DNA of 64,000 nucleotides, from NCBI GenBank assembly GCA_934045075.1, contig OW203724.1, positions 13,441,473-13,505,472 of the forward strand. The letters are read 5' to 3'. Made by a program: the position numbers and the translations under genes. This DNA comes from Yponomeuta sedellus (Eukaryota > Arthropoda > Insecta > Lepidoptera > Yponomeutidae). The notes beneath the pieces were generated by a model that saw only the letters and a program-made list of their open reading frames with translations, had not been told where the DNA came from and did not search any database. Of the stretch, positions 60,001 through 64,000 are shown piece by piece (positions within the stretch are counted from its first letter, which is position 1; each line of letters starts with the position of its first letter).

Positions 60001-61050
60001 AAGTGATACAATTGAGAAACAATGCAGTACAAGGTTAGTGAGGGCTTGGAGATCTGTCACACAGGATCCTTCCTAGTAGGTATGGACTTCAGCCTTTCAC
60101 ATGGGAATAAGTCAAGGATGTACGTTCTTGGAAAAGGTCCTGATTACTCAAATTGTACATCCTTTGTGCTTTGCTGCATGAGTAAGAAGGAGATACATAA
60201 ATTACTTATTAAAGTATCTAGAAGCGGGAGGCGGCCTTCGGTAACCTTAGGTACGTTAAAGGTTTATAGATGAGACCAATTTATCGTTGTACACAAAAGG
60301 GGAGTATAAAGTATAAAAGGAGTAACACATATTCATACTTTATTAATTTGTTATACAATTTGTAAAGGAATCCGTGGGGTTTCTTTTTAAGCACGTAAAT
60401 ACTCTAAACTTACATGACACCATTAAAAACTTAGGGCCAGTTTCTGAATTGATAATTTCGCTAAGTAAGTTTCTCAAAAATGAGAGTGACAGAACATAAC
60501 TTAAGTATTTACTTAGAAAAATACTTTAATTCAACACAGATTATTTAAACTGCATCCGAGGACTGATTTAAAGTAATAGTGTTTTCATTAATAACACCGC
60601 TAGTATAAGAGACTTAATTTTATGAAATTAGTGTCTGTCACCTCTTATCAGCTTTTATGACTACGTAGGTGCATTTCAATTACTTACGTATATTTTTGTA
60701 GATCTCTTTCAACCTATCGTAAATAGCACAATTAGGTAGCACATAAAAGAATGTCACATTCGTTATCATTACGATAACCCAGAGTTTCATAGCATGTATG
60801 GCTCTACCTAATCTGCAATTTACTAAACAATGAACAGTAGCCACAAGAAAGAACCAATTGTGTGTTCCCTACCAGTGGTGACTAATACATTATAAAAAAG
60901 CGCAAAAGTATAAACAATAAACAAACCTCGTGTAAAGATACCATTGCGGACACTGTGATGGATGTCTTCGAAGGAAATATTAATACTCTCCTCAACCACG
61001 GACGCCGAAGTGGTCTCATGTGAATCCGACCCAGAGTTGTCACACACCAT
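14681..61050 (-). CDS. ABCG half-transporter (ABCG1/ABCG4-like), complete 10-exon gene
   Basis: Joining exons 61050-60927, 57459-57342, 43063-42877, 25155-25010, 22179-21941, 20032-19922, 18088-17934, 16771-16585, 15787-15531 and 15025-14681 gives 1869 nt, a 622-residue protein with no internal stop. Every junction has AG/GT sites and matching phase. The nucleotide-binding domain comes first, in the reverse ABCG order: Walker [10 protein letters not shown] (about residues 64-72), Q-loop Q109, signature LSGGQ (164-168), Walker B VMFLDE (184-189), D-loop SGLD (192-195) and H-loop H221. About six hydrophobic segments follow from residue 360 to the end, and the length is normal for the family. 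ABCG half-transporters dimerise in membranes and export sterols, lipids or other hydrophobic compounds; the substrate here is unknown. Most of the 46-kb span is intron filled with mobile DNA, and intron 2 hosts an odorant receptor on the other strand. Family assignment is firm; the exact orthologue is inferred. Confidence 0.93.
15531..15787 (-). CDS. ABCG exon 9 (REH motif, helices 3-4)
   Basis: 257 nt, entering in phase 1 and leaving in phase 0. It encodes [16 protein letters not shown], the conserved ABCG segment before helix 3, then [24 protein letters not shown] membrane sequence and [13 protein letters not shown]. The acceptor is TTTCAG and the donor GTATGT. Confidence 0.93.
16482..16550 (-). 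repeat. tRNA-like SINE head fragment
   Basis: The minus strand has TCGTGACTCAGTGTAGCAAA and GGTTCGATATCCGTGG, in A-box/B-box spacing. Degenerate. Confidence 0.35.
16585..16771 (-). CDS. ABCG exon 8 (membrane helices 1-2)
   Basis: 187 nt, entering in phase 0 and leaving in phase 1. It encodes [17 protein letters not shown], a first hydrophobic helix ending GFLFYNIG, and a second around [14 protein letters not shown]. The acceptor is TTGCAG and the donor GTGAGT. Confidence 0.92.
17934..18088 (-). CDS. ABCG exon 7 (linker before membrane domain)
   Basis: 155 nt, entering in phase 1 and leaving in phase 0. It encodes a charged linker, then [20 protein letters not shown], which matches the ABCG segment just before the first membrane helix. 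The acceptor is TTACAG and the donor GTAAGC. It joins exactly to [10 protein letters not shown] in exon 8. Confidence 0.87.
18432..18512 (+). repeat. tRNA-derived SINE head
   Basis: ACCTCTGTGGCGTAGCGGTA, then GAGGTCCCGGGTTCGAATCC. Good A and B boxes but no convincing anticodon stem, and a second copy exists at 7098-7155, so it is a SINE head rather than a tRNA gene. Confidence 0.5.
18640..19921. other. ABCG intron 6, no gene recognised
   Basis: Carries a LINE-3'-like piece (TTACTTTATTGCACACACAC, GGACATTACATAAG) shared with about 46650-46700, and a decayed LINE end near 19460. Nothing else seen. Confidence 0.35.
19922..20032 (-). CDS. ABCG exon 6 (NBD-TMD linker)
   Basis: 111 nt, phase 1 to phase 1. 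It encodes [19 protein letters not shown] and part of the variable linker. It was too short to stand out as an ORF and was found by looking for the piece that must follow NPVDF. The acceptor is TTCCAG. The donor TTAG/GTACCT is weaker than the others but fits the phase of exon 7. Confidence 0.82.
20420..20807. mobile_element. 388-bp MITE, copy 1
   Basis: Ends in perfect 13-bp inverted repeats GGCCTGCGCAGAC. The inside matches 44295-44699 over its whole length (GTGTGCGGTCATTTGTTCCC, AAGAGATCTATATCGACGGA). No coding content. Confidence 0.72.
20808..21940. other. ABCG intron 5, no gene recognised
   Basis: AT-rich with chance frames only. Confidence 0.35.
21941..22179 (-). CDS. ABCG exon 5 (D-loop and H-loop)
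   Basis: 239 nt, entering in phase 2 (the split codon makes the S of SGLD) and leaving in phase 1. It encodes SGLDSS, then the switch histidine in [10 protein letters not shown], then [17 protein letters not shown] and NPVDF, all characteristic of the ABCG NBD end. The donor is GTAAGT. Confidence 0.93.
22440..22800 (+). repeat. LINE 3' end running into a 280-bp TATG microsatellite
   Basis: 22440-22520 is the last coding segment and stop of the LINE seen at 10869-11411 (CGTGGCAAATGGCAGTCCCT, GGGATACAGGCGTGAGGTTA). It is followed directly by about 70 units of TATG (22521-22800), nearly perfect. Confidence 0.85.
22838..22960 (-). repeat. LINE tail fragment
   Basis: GTCATCATCATCATAATTAG then GAGTCCACTGCTGGACATAG, antisense to the common LINE end with a GATGAT tail. 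Confidence 0.5.
22978..23322 (-). mobile_element. 5S-like SINE, antisense, near full length
   Basis: Runs from ATCAACCCTTATACG to CAATCACTTGGTTCGAC. The minus strand shows the 5S-like GGCGCGGTCAGGTGCAGGAT and GGGTCACCG. Confidence 0.65.
23997..24043. repeat. TA dinucleotide microsatellite
   Basis: (TA)n of about 46 bp immediately before the SINE at 24044. Confidence 0.8.
24044..24238 (+). mobile_element. tRNA-like SINE, copy 1 of a near-identical pair
   Basis: Contains ACCCATTAGCTCAGTTGGAA, an anticodon-like stem CTGGC/GCCAG, B-box GGTTCCAATCCC and the end ATGGGTGGA. 195 bp, differing at about three positions from 25532-25726. Confidence 0.7.
25010..25155 (-). CDS. ABCG exon 4 (signature and Walker B)
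   Basis: 146 nt, entering in phase 0 and leaving in phase 2. It encodes [11 protein letters not shown], the ABC signature [11 protein letters not shown], then the Walker B motif and catalytic glutamate in [10 protein letters not shown]. The acceptor is TTTCAG and the donor GTTAGT. Intron 3 upstream of it (25156-42876) carries the LTR retrotransposon and several DNA transposons. Confidence 0.93.
25248..25460. repeat. Copy of the palindrome-bearing repeat
   Basis: Matches 2705-2930: GTCAAAACTC, ATGATGCATCACTCAAT, CATAGGTGCGACGAAGCGCG. Directly followed by the tRNA-like SINE. Confidence 0.55.
25488..25726 (+). mobile_element. tRNA-like SINE, copy 2
   Basis: Includes the 5' part TAATGCACTAACCCGTGCTA and then the same 195 bp as 24044-24238. 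The full family is therefore about 240 bp. Confidence 0.7.
26043..26098 (-). repeat. tRNA-like SINE 3' fragment
   Basis: AAACCTATTTATAAGAGGCT, then CCCATGCCGGGACTCGAACC. Truncated. Confidence 0.5.
26242..26317. repeat. 35-bp-arm hairpin
   Basis: Arm 26242-26276 (GAAGAAAATAGATTTGTAGC...) is inverted at 26283-26317 with one mismatch and a 6-nt loop. Confidence 0.8.
26422..26900. repeat. Cluster of inverted repeats, MITE-like
   Basis: CCCGTGCTTCACC (26422-26434) pairs with GGTGAAGCACGGG (26450-26462). A second degenerate copy of this hairpin is at about 26868-26900. Between them, about 70-bp arms at 26505-26575 and 26660-26735 (AAATTTCGTTATGAATTA and inverse) form another palindromic element. 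Confidence 0.55.
27309..27603 (+). repeat. 5' LTR
   Basis: 295 bp, starting TGTGGCAACATTG and ending CCATCCTCTAAA. It contains a TATAAA box at 27467-27472 and an AATAAA signal at 27547-27552, giving a plausible U3-R-U5 layout. Confidence 0.93.
27605..27622 (+). promoter_or_regulatory. Primer-binding site, tRNA-Trp type
   Basis: Begins one base after the LTR with TGGTGACCCC, the complement of the 3' end of tRNA-Trp. Confidence 0.8.
27623..28683 (+). other. GC-rich repetitive leader of the retrotransposon
   Basis: About 1 kb between the primer site and gag. From about 27645 to 28560 it is extremely GC-rich and built of irregular repeats around GCTGCCACGCGGC and CCACCGCG. Because of this, several overlapping frames stay open on both strands (for example 27641-28165 plus and 27756-28310 minus). 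The predicted peptides are alanine/arginine-rich with no domain, so I do not call them genes. The composition is unlike gag, pol, the LTRs or the flanks. Confidence 0.75.
28684..29493 (+). CDS. gag: Retrotransposon gag polyprotein
   Basis: The start is taken as the ATG at 28684, since the frame opens upstream at 28666 only with a GTG. About 269 residues. The N-terminal two-thirds is a capsid-like domain ([20 protein letters not shown] and [20 protein letters not shown]). A QLTRQV-like coiled segment and an [14 protein letters not shown] basic stretch follow, then the CHCC zinc-binding box [18 protein letters not shown] near the C-terminus. Gag forms the particle and binds the RNA. It overlaps pol by 37 nt. 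Confidence 0.9.
   Translation: MLPVTKSLDSSVQDGRDRYEGPQVAKVACKLPPFWSGKPTSWFSQAEACFALAGITAEDTKYNHIVASLTESVIDVVEEVVNNPPAENKYTHLKSELISRLSLSKEKRLAQLLGDEELGDRRPTQFLRHFRTLAGTSIGDDSIVRQLWLRRLPEHIQAILAAQADLPLDKVAELADRIAEVSPSTRVICATTAPDPLQDLARQVSELTRQVAALQRSRSRNRSPSATPNRSRGATPTRNGWCWYHKRFRTKATKCTGNCSFTENTRSSQ
29457..32696 (+). CDS. pol: Retrotransposon pol polyprotein (PR-RT-RNaseH-IN)
   Basis: 1079 codons open in the -1 frame relative to gag, with no ATG at the frame start, so expression is presumably by -1 frameshifting in the overlap 29457-29493. Domains in order: aspartic protease with DTGS (residues 39-42); reverse transcriptase with YVDD (about 338-341); RNase H beginning near [13 protein letters not shown] (about 490); integrase with an HHCC zinc domain ([10 protein letters not shown] to CLACQR, about 680-720) and catalytic D, D, E near [18 protein letters not shown] and MIERVH. 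The C-terminal tail is proline-rich. No frameshift or stop is seen, so the element may be active. Confidence 0.93.
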   Translation: MQFHGKHPEQSVVAATDCLPAGRRIFVTEQRTKRRYLIDTGSDLCCAPRSWFPGRKQSQDYGLTAANGSSIRTYGLVSLHLNLGLRREFVWQFVIADVDIAIIGSDFLAHYHLLPDCRTKRLVDASTGLSSPATSATTDQASIKSIISGNSSFTQLLAEFPDITRPHGLPRVIKHETVHHINTTSGPPVSCRPRRLAPQKLTEAKKEFEDMVSSGTARLSKSSWSSPLHMAPKKEDAWRPCGDYRALNARTIPDCYPVRHINDFSHNLAGATIFSTIDLVKAYHQIPVSDPDIPKTAITTPFGLFEFPFMTFGLRNAGQTFQRFIDEVTRGLQFCFPYVDDILVYSKDKSQHIEHLRILFQRLQDYGVVVNPAKCILGASEVLFLGFHITAEGTRPPPDRIKALVDYAPPKTVQGMRRFLGMMNFYRRFIPHAAKNQAPLINALTELQGKGAKPFIWTPDLLQSFAACKESLAQATLLQHPVLDAPLGLFTDASSIHIGACLQQLVNGQYVPLAFFSKKLTPKQIEWPAYYRELLAVYESVQHFRHILQVQHATIFTDHKPLLYAFVQRREKLPPPQLNQLSFISQFTTDIKYIKGEDNVVADTMSRIEAIALEQDYEALAKSQETDTELATLTGSSGLSLTKVNIPGTNVYVTCDVSSGKARPYLTPWFRRAVFDKLHNLSHPGARATTKLVTERYVWPSVRKDCREWARSCLACQRSKVSRHISTPMGSFNQPSGRFMQVHIDIVGPLPVSNEFRYLLTAIDRASRWPEAWPMRSITAEEVAETFTREWVSRFGVPVTLTTDQGTQFESDLFRRLMVQFDTKRVRTTSYHPCANGMIERVHRQLKASLMCHEGAWTKALPLVLLGMRAAVKEDLKATAAEMLYGEPIRLPGELLVQQTNPTSVDNPADFVVQLRRKMAAIRPVPAVHHTTKTPFVFKELATATHIFLRDDTIRRSLQPPYTGPYSVIGRSRDGKTITISLKGKTTVVSVDRVKPAFLERTPQSGHGDQPPPQPVSAKQSLVPPTQVGSPFLQPTMDPSPVQVAPPLPVVHSPVPTLPAFIKRTRSGRQVRFKNIKDW
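33156..33166 (+). promoter_or_regulatory. Polypurine tract
   Basis: AGGGGGGTGG ends one base before the 3' LTR, the expected position for plus-strand priming. Confidence 0.7.
33167..33461 (+). repeat. 3' LTR
   Basis: 295 bp, with no difference found from the 5' LTR on reading. It is followed by the target duplication ACAT. Confidence 0.93.
33757..33960 (+). repeat. LINE 3' coding end
   Basis: CATACATCGACCAAATAGGG, then ACGACTTATGCACCTTGATG, CAAGTGGCAGTCCCTGGTCT and GGGATACAGGCCTGAGGTTA, the same element as 10869-11411 with a stub of TATG-type tail. Confidence 0.65.
34236..34400 (-). mobile_element. tRNA-like SINE
   Basis: The minus strand shows CGCCCATTGGCTCAATTGGT (A-box), GGTTCGAATCCCGGCATGGG (B-box and end) and the 5' AGAGGTTCGAAATTTCACTG. 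Confidence 0.65.
34490..34600. repeat. Palindromic repeat
   Basis: CACTATTTTTATTTTTAATG and CACTAACCC pair with GGGTTAGTGGATTAAAAAT and AAAATAGTG across a short spacer. Confidence 0.6.
35376..35491. repeat. 17-bp inverted repeat pair, MITE-like
   Basis: AGTCTCACAGGCTAACT at 35376-35392 is exactly inverted at 35475-35491. Confidence 0.6.
35955..36140. repeat. Dispersed repeat with ATGAA microsatellite
   Basis: (AATGA)n at 35957-36010, then AAAAGGTTTTATTCAAAGTA and the same body as 1475-1620, consistent with a retroposon end in antisense. Confidence 0.6.
36529..36905 (+). mobile_element. tRNA-derived SINE, long copy
   Basis: tRNA-like head GCGGTGGTAGCTCAGTGGCT and CCCAGGTTCGATCCCCAG, then a body with CAAAGTTACGTACATTTGCG and ACATCGTGAGGAAACCTGAG. 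Body pieces recur at 43160-43230 and 52968-53045. Confidence 0.7.
37047..37823 (+). mobile_element. PIF/Harbinger-like DNA transposon remnant
   Basis: Terminal inverted repeats of about 35 bp (GCCGCGTTTTCACGGTCTTA at the left, its inverse at the right) are flanked by a 3-bp TTA duplication (37044-37046 and 37824-37826), as expected for PIF/Harbinger. The inside carries a MADF-like reading frame but no transposase. Confidence 0.7.
37215..37559 (+). pseudogene. MADF-domain protein fragment of a Harbinger element
   Basis: From the ATG at 37215 the frame reads [20 protein letters not shown], then [11 protein letters not shown], then a TGA where family members have tryptophan, then [20 protein letters not shown] and [16 protein letters not shown]. 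This is a MADF/SANT-like DNA-binding domain, the second protein of Harbinger elements. One stop breaks it, and no nuclease is present in the element. Confidence 0.6.
38095..39005. mobile_element. Inverted-repeat (foldback) DNA element
   Basis: The first ~130 bp (starting GTCACCGGAAGATAACAAG) is inverted at the right end (to CTTGTTATTTTTCGGCGACA), with 5-bp flanking repeats TACCT at 38090-38094 and 39006-39010. The interior has no coding signal. A smaller hairpin with GATGGAGC arms sits at about 38595-38625. Confidence 0.65.
39011..40169. other. ABCG intron 3, no gene recognised
   Basis: Includes a G-rich run at 39427-39448. No coding or repeat signal I can name. Confidence 0.35.
40170..42072 (-). 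mobile_element. DNA transposon of unassigned family with 13-bp terminal inverted repeats
   Basis: TTAGGGTGGAGCG at 40170-40182 is exactly inverted at 42060-42072. The 1.9 kb between carries a decayed protein gene on the minus strand. The 9-mer TAATATACA sits just outside both ends (40160-40168, and from the last TAA at the right end onwards), but on the left it is offset by a few bases, so the target duplication is unclear. It lies in ABCG intron 3. Confidence 0.65.
40475..41504 (-). pseudogene. Broken transposon-encoded protein, family not named
   Basis: The longest intact piece is 211 codons (41377-40742), with [36 protein letters not shown] and [20 protein letters not shown]. The same frame resumes after a TAG at 40742 and includes [20 protein letters not shown] (to 40475). 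Upstream, in another frame, [20 protein letters not shown] and [20 protein letters not shown] continue the same protein with an in-frame TGA and a frameshift. I recall similar multi-copy proteins in insects and cnidarians but cannot name the family. The [11 protein letters not shown] block recalls the histidine region of RNase-H-like transposases, which is an inference. Confidence 0.6.
42073..42876. other. Intron DNA with a LINE tail remnant
   Basis: 42545-42615 resembles LINE ends (GCCCTGCAGTGGGCG, then GATGATGATAATAATGATGA). Nothing else before the exon 3 donor. Confidence 0.35.
42877..43063 (-). CDS. ABCG exon 3 (Q-loop)
   Basis: 187 nt, entering in phase 2 and leaving in phase 0. It encodes the NBD helical region with the Q-loop in [20 protein letters not shown], a typical ABCG pattern, then [12 protein letters not shown]. 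The acceptor is CCCCAG and the donor GTAAGC. It is separated from exon 2 by the 14.3-kb intron that contains the odorant receptor. Confidence 0.92.
43090..43260 (+). repeat. Decayed tRNA-derived SINE
   Basis: GGCGGTGGTAGTGCAGGTGC, CCCGAATCCCGGCC, AAGTTACGTGAATATGCAGT; a degenerate relative of 36529-36905. Confidence 0.45.
43313..43486 (+). mobile_element. 5S-like SINE, 3' half
   Basis: Sense copy from GTCAGAGGCCTTATGGGCGG to CCCCAGCAGTGGGGACATAC. The head is missing. Confidence 0.6.
44295..44699. mobile_element. MITE, copy 2 (about 405 bp)
   Basis: The right end GTCTGCGCAGGCC is intact and the left end has decayed to GGCCTGCTCAAAC. The body matches 20420-20807. Confidence 0.7.
44700..47434. 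other. ABCG intron 2, no gene recognised
   Basis: AT-rich. Contains a GA-rich patch at 45950-46010, a decayed LINE end at about 46200-46280 and a LINE-3'-like piece at 46640-46700. No coding exon found. Confidence 0.35.
47435..47533 (-). CDS. Short coding-like fragment, unidentified
   Basis: 33 codons from ATG to TAA on the minus strand: [20 protein letters not shown] then [12 protein letters not shown]. The frame stays open upstream for at least 11 codons. The residue mix looks protein-like rather than random, but I recognise no family. It may be the end of a retrocopy or chance. Low confidence. Confidence 0.2.
   Translation of the reverse strand: MFRFIKINAPTNKFKVAMAYIKDAGFELVEPS
47910..48270 (-). 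mobile_element. 5S-like SINE, near full length
   Basis: The most complete copy, antisense. The minus strand runs from AAGCGCTCGTGGCCTAGGCG through TTAAGCAACAACAGGCGCGG to GTCCCCACTGCTGG-type end sequence and GGGTTGAT. Confidence 0.68.
48271..49755. other. Region 5' of the odorant receptor
   Basis: No clear first exon was found, though phase analysis predicts one upstream of 49756. 49410-49640 resembles a decayed LINE end (GGAAGATGGCG, AGGCCTATACCCAGCAG, GATGATGATGATAA). Confidence 0.35.
49756..50008 (+). CDS. Odorant receptor exon 1 (of those visible)
   Basis: The acceptor TTTTTCAG is at 49755. The frame then reads [34 protein letters not shown] and a first hydrophobic helix, to donor GTAAGT. 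Receptors usually have 15-40 residues before the GLWP-like motif, so the open frame upstream of the ATG at 49793 is probably coding and joined to an earlier exon. Confidence 0.8.
49756..54843 (+). CDS. Insect odorant receptor (7tm_6), seven-exon gene nested in ABCG intron 2
   Basis: Joining 49756-50008, 50250-50354, 50439-50923, 51185-51287, 52752-52847, 53725-53880 and 54781-54843 keeps frame across GT/AG junctions to a TAA stop. That gives 407 residues from the ATG at 49793, or 12 more if the frame is read from the acceptor at 49756. Visible receptor hallmarks are [15 protein letters not shown] near the start, [47 protein letters not shown], and the conserved C-terminal part with [20 protein letters not shown] and [15 protein letters not shown]. 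These receptors form ligand-gated channels with Orco in sensory-neuron membranes. Phase analysis predicts a short 5' coding exon before 49756 that I could not find. I cannot tell whether it belongs to the pheromone-receptor clade. Confidence 0.9.
50250..50354 (+). CDS. Odorant receptor exon 2
   Basis: 105 nt in phase 0, from acceptor [24 protein letters not shown] to HYME, followed by donor GTAATT. The 84 nt that follow are stop-free and in frame, so translation could read through into exon 3 if they are not spliced out. Confidence 0.78.
50439..50923 (+). CDS. Odorant receptor exon 3
   Basis: 485 nt from acceptor CAACAG. It encodes [27 protein letters not shown], the long second loop with [16 protein letters not shown], the helix [20 protein letters not shown], and the acidic intracellular stretch ending HHRLIV plus two bases. 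The donor is AAG/GTAAGG. Confidence 0.9.
51185..51287 (+). CDS. Odorant receptor exon 4
   Basis: 103 nt. The split arginine codon is followed by [20 protein letters not shown] and [14 protein letters not shown], a conserved receptor helix. The acceptor is TTTCAG and the donor GTAAGT. Confidence 0.9.
51940..52205 (+). repeat. Decayed LINE end in receptor intron 4
   Basis: AAGCCCAGTAATGGGCTGAT and GATGATGATG tail, with degenerate upstream coding. Confidence 0.4.
52752..52847 (+). CDS. Odorant receptor exon 5
   Basis: 96 nt in phase 0: [20 protein letters not shown] then [12 protein letters not shown], a receptor helix. The acceptor is TTTCAG and the donor GTAATT. Confidence 0.88.
53529..53572. 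repeat. Perfect 19-bp-arm hairpin in receptor intron 5
   Basis: ATAGATGTTGCCTTTACAT at 53529-53547 is exactly inverted at 53554-53572 with a 6-nt loop. Confidence 0.85.
53725..53880 (+). CDS. Odorant receptor exon 6
   Basis: 156 nt in phase 0 with the most conserved block of the family: [40 protein letters not shown] and [10 protein letters not shown]. The acceptor is TTTCAG and the donor GTAAGG. Confidence 0.93.
54413..54549. mobile_element. 137-bp MITE
   Basis: About 32-bp inverted ends: right end TTCAGAAACTGGCCC, left end slightly decayed. A second member is at 60434-60533. Confidence 0.6.
54781..54843 (+). CDS. Odorant receptor exon 7 (C-terminus)
   Basis: [20 protein letters not shown] then TAA. 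The acceptor TTTCAG directly precedes it. This is the usual short last exon of insect odorant receptors. Confidence 0.9.
   Translation: MLKTTLSYYAMLMSLSGQNT
55006..55066. repeat. Hairpin with direct duplication downstream of the receptor
   Basis: TAATGAACATTTGTAC (55029-55044) is exactly inverted at 55051-55066. The same 16-mer also occurs in direct orientation from 55006. It lies about 170 nt after the stop codon, so possibly in the 3' UTR. Confidence 0.75.
55067..57341. other. ABCG intron 2, no gene recognised
   Basis: AT-rich with short chance frames. AATAAA at 55581-55586 could serve the receptor but is distant. Confidence 0.35.
57342..57459 (-). CDS. ABCG exon 2 (Walker A)
   Basis: 118 nt, entering in phase 1 and leaving in phase 2. 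It encodes [13 protein letters not shown], then the Walker A P-loop GQSGAGKST, then LMDILAGYT. The acceptor is TTGCAG and the donor GTAAGT. The alternative acceptor 4 nt later would give an immediate stop, so the first is chosen. The plus-strand 178-codon open frame across this exon is an antisense shadow. Confidence 0.93.
57460..60926. other. ABCG intron 1
   Basis: No coding exon seen. Holds an antisense LINE tail at 58375-58460 (TTCTTCTTCAGGCTATAGTT), a tRNA-like SINE fragment at 59524-59585 (minus) and a MITE copy at 60434-60533. GC-richer patch at 59090-59150 without an identified function. Confidence 0.4.
60434..60533. mobile_element. MITE copy related to 54413-54549
   Basis: GGGCCAGTTTCTGAATTGAT, then TAAGTATTTACTTAG. 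The right end is decayed. Confidence 0.5.
60927..61050 (-). CDS. ABCG exon 1 (start codon exon)
   Basis: Encodes the N-terminal 41 residues plus one base (phase 1). It begins [11 protein letters not shown] and includes the pre-NBD strand [12 protein letters not shown]. The donor reads CACGAG/GTTTGT on the minus strand. The ATG is the first in an open frame, and the DNA just upstream is CpG-rich, as expected for a promoter and 5' UTR. An upstream non-coding exon is possible but not visible. Confidence 0.85.
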
Positions 61051-61290
61051 TTTGCCGACACTGCTCGGTCAATTTAAACTGAGTATACGAGTGAAATTAA
61101 CTGATAACATGGTGGAGATATCGTGAACGCGCGGGTTTTGTAACAAAGAGATTGCGCGAACGTGTGTAAACAAAGGGCGCGTGCGCAGCTACGCGGTCGC
61201 GTCCTGACGCCGCCGTTATTTCGCCACTACTGACAGCCAGCCAGCTCTTTCCTTAGCTTCGCCAGCGCGCCAGTATCTTTGCTCTTTGGA
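61051..61290 (-). promoter_or_regulatory. CpG-rich putative promoter/5' UTR of the ABCG gene
   Basis: Immediately upstream of exon 1 the sequence changes from AT-rich to rich in CG dinucleotides (CGCGCGGG, GGGCGCGTGCGCAG, GCGGTCGCGTCC). This is the only such patch in the host DNA near this gene. No clear TATA box is visible. Promoter function is an inference. Confidence 0.4.
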
Positions 61291-62026
61291 CTGGTTAGGC
61301 GCACCCACAGATTTGTAGGCGCACCGGTGTTGCTACGTAAAAGTAGACATATAACGCTATTCTTCGTGTCTGATGGAAGTGACTATGAGGCAGCTTTCTT
61401 CCCCAAGGCTCTCCATTCGTTCTGGTGATGCGCCACTTATATTGCGCGTAATCGGTACGAAATATATAGGTATATTCGCACGCGACCAATTGAACGACTT
61501 GTATCTTAATTTTTGTGCAATAAAGCGTAACAAACAAACCATCTGTCTAACAGTCAGTGTTTTGTCATTTTACAGATAGATAACTGAATTGCTCAGGATT
61601 TGTTGCGCACAATTAAGTCTCTGCCCCCATTAAGCGCATAAAATTCTAAGCAATTCCAGTCGTCTGTCAAATTACTATCAGGGGCCAGGGCAGTGCCCAA
61701 GCCAAGTCGAGCGCGAAGCAAACACTGCCGTAACTATATTTGTCCGTTTGTGGATATATATTTTTTGTGGGAAGATCGGGGATCGACCCACAGTAATATT
61801 TAAAAGTTAAAAGTGGATTTTTTAAAGTTCTAAAGCTGGCACGCTTATAAATAAATGAATAAATATAAATATTCATGGACATATTACACAGATCTCGTTA
61901 GCCCTAAACTAAGTATAACTAAATGACTTGTGTTATAGGTGCTAACTCGACGATAGATGTAATACAATGAATACATAGATAACATCCAAGACCCGGGACA
62001 AACTATAAAAGTTCGTTTCCTAGTTT

Positions 62027-62102
62027 GACCCGGCCGGGGATCGAACCCGAGACCTTCGGTTTTACAGTAAGCATGCCAAACCGCTGCGCCACCGAGGCCG
62101 AC
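62027..62102 (-). repeat. tRNA-derived SINE head or tRNA pseudogene
   Basis: Minus strand: CGGCCTCGGTGGCGCAGCGG, then GGTCTCGGGTTCGATCCCCG. Good A and B boxes and near acceptor pairing GGCC/GGCC, but the anticodon region is irregular. Confidence 0.5.
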
Positions 62103-62109
62103 AAATAGT

Positions 62110-63934
62110 TACTATTTGTAAAATTACGAAGCAAACCAGTAAACTGGGCTGCCGCACTAACATCTTTTTGAACGAACAATTTTCGTTTCTTGATAGTAGT
62201 TGTCAAAATGTATACTTATTCGCGTACATCGCGTATTCCAGTAGAGTGCACGCACTTACATGCACGTTTACATGCGTGCACGCTACTCAGCTACGTTACA
62301 GGTGACTTTGCAACATACATATGATTTTTTTATTATCTTTATCTCCGCCAAAACATCTACCTACTTACCAACAATAATCTATTTAGATTTTGTAGAAATC
62401 TTCTCTTATTTCATTATCATTAACGACTCTTTGCACCCAAACTATGTTGATAAGCTCGAACGTATCAGTAATTATGTTTTTTAAATTACCATTGTAATTA
62501 AAAGTATAATATAAATTATAGCATAACCTTAGTTTTACACAATAAATATATAAGTTTGGTTAGCTTTTAGGTTCTTCAGCGTTGTGTGCTGTAAAAAAAT
62601 TCTGAAGATAATCAGCAATTTTCCGCATATCTAGCAACACTTGGCTCTACAGGCAAAGTTATCTTCCACAAATTTGATAAGGTGAAATAGCGTTTATTTC
62701 GCTGGTGGTAAGACTATCAGTAATTATTGTCACTTTGACTAGTATCGGTCGTTTCCCCCTCCGTTACACTCAGTTGAATAAGCCAAGATCAGCTGGTTGT
62801 CAGCTGTCGGAATATTGCTTATCTCCGTACATACAAAAGTAATAAAATTGGCACGTAACTGAAGCATCTTTTTTTAGAGCTCTGTTAGTTTTCTAAGTTA
62901 CGTAGATTTTGTACAAAAATTAATAATTTTAGTATCAAATTTTCGGTATGAAAAAATAAGCACAGAAAAACGTAATTTCAAAATCTATGTTAGGTCCGCT
63001 TCACTTCGCAGAACTCATTTATGGCAATTTTACTTTCAATTTATAAACAAAAAACTGTTTCATATTATAGAATTTATTTACCCAATCGCTAGTTTTGGAT
63101 AAAATTTGTAATGGCCACTAATAAAACATAGAACTACCCATACCTATTAAGGGACTCCGTACAAAAATAATTAATTCTCTTTTGAAGCTTGTGAGGTCCT
63201 GAATCTGACGTTTTACTTTTGACGGGTACTTGTTACTGGACGGAATTTCGATCGTTTCGTATTCGAATTGTTTGATGCACGTTATTTGTTGTGGTGAAGA
63301 GCGCCGAAGTGTGGGCAGGCAACCAATGAGATGGACTGACAACCTGGTCAAAGAGCCAAGAAATGACTGGATTCGGAAAGCCCAAGGTCGAAATAAATCT
63401 ACACTCACTAAATACTTACGTATTTTAAGTAATTGTTTTTTGTCTGTATTTCAATAACAGTTAAGTGGCTTAGCAATAAATTGGATTTATGAGCCCGAGT
63501 GACAAATTTATTCACTATGGGAAATCGATAACATAACATTTTGAATAATTAGAGTTCATTACCACGGTGTAAGTACACTTAAACACTGAATAATAAATAA
63601 ATAAAATAATAATAATGATAAAAATAAATAATCTTAAAATTAATAAGTATAAATTATATTAAAAACAGTAACTATGTAATTGATATACCAACTTATTACA
63701 GTTTTGTCCATTAGTCAAATATAGTTTAGGTAAACCACTATATCCAGAATAATAATTAAGGTACAAATCACGGTAAAGAAAAAAATATAAATAAATATTT
63801 TTAATAAGGTACTTGTACATTTCTTAAGACTGCCTGTTACGTCAGACTTTTTTTTCATTGCAAGTTGCAACAGTTTTAAAAGTTAAGCTAAATTATATTC
63901 TTTTATATCAATAATATAAGAAATATACACACAT
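62110..63934. other. Upstream intergenic DNA, no gene recognised
   Basis: AT-rich. 63296-63380 resembles a LINE coding remnant (RRSVGRQPMRWTDNLVKEPR on the plus strand). Nothing else seen. Confidence 0.35.
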
Positions 63935-64000
63935 ACCTACATACATAACCTCACGTCTGTATCCCAGAGGGGTAGGCAGAGACTAGGGACTGCCACTTGC
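63935..64000 (-). repeat. LINE 3' end with TATG-type tail, cut by window edge
   Basis: CATACATAACCTCACGTCTG, then AGAGGGGTAGGCAGAGACTA; antisense copy of the element at 10869-11411, continuing beyond base 64000. Confidence 0.65.

Noticed and set aside
1..64000. Bacterial features such as operons, CRISPR arrays or phage genes
   Set aside because: The spliced genes, SINEs and retrotransposons show this is eukaryotic DNA. The regular repeats seen are a microsatellite and a minisatellite, not spaced arrays.

Overview
This is eukaryotic nuclear DNA, most likely from a moth or butterfly. The evidence is an AT-rich background full of short repeats, an insect odorant-receptor gene, an insect-type ABCG half-transporter, and LINE 3' ends that run into TATG microsatellites, a pattern I associate with Lepidoptera. 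I cannot name the species.

Host genes. (1) A complete ABCG half-transporter gene lies on the minus strand from 61050 down to 14681. I reconstruct ten coding exons whose GT/AG sites and phases all agree, giving a 622-residue protein with Walker A, Q-loop, LSGGQ signature, Walker B, D-loop and H-loop followed by about six membrane segments. (2) A seven-exon odorant receptor gene lies on the plus strand (49756-54843), wholly inside the 14-kb intron 2 of the transporter and antisense to it. (3) Two short minus-strand exons at 8526-8622 and 4537-4636 both begin with MDVETG and both end in phase 1 on a G, as exon 1 of the complete gene does. I read them as alternative first exons of a second, tandem ABCG gene whose body lies off the left edge.

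Mobile DNA. Intron 3 of the transporter holds an apparently intact 6.15-kb Ty3/Gypsy retrotransposon (27309-33461) with 295-bp LTRs that look identical, a 4-bp target duplication, a tRNA-Trp-type primer site, gag with a CHCC box, and pol. It also holds a decayed Harbinger-type MADF element (37047-37823), a 0.9-kb inverted-repeat element (38095-39005), and a 1.9-kb element with 13-bp terminal inverted repeats and a broken gene of a family I cannot name (40170-42072). The window also has many SINE copies: one family with a 5S-rRNA-like head, and one whose tRNA-like part contains CCCATTAGCTCAGTTGG. In one place the second family is inserted into the first with a 14-bp duplication. There are several small palindromic elements and a 30-bp minisatellite.

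Layout. 1-4536: repeats, probably an intron of the left ABCG gene. 4537-8622: the two alternative first exons with SINEs between them. 8623-14282: intergenic, with LINE fragments and a minisatellite. 14283-61050: the right ABCG gene with the nested receptor and most of the mobile DNA in its introns. 61051-64000: a CpG-rich upstream region, then repeats. The transporter would move lipid-like or other hydrophobic substrates across a membrane as a dimer, and the receptor would work with Orco in sensory neurons. Nothing beyond their nesting links the two.
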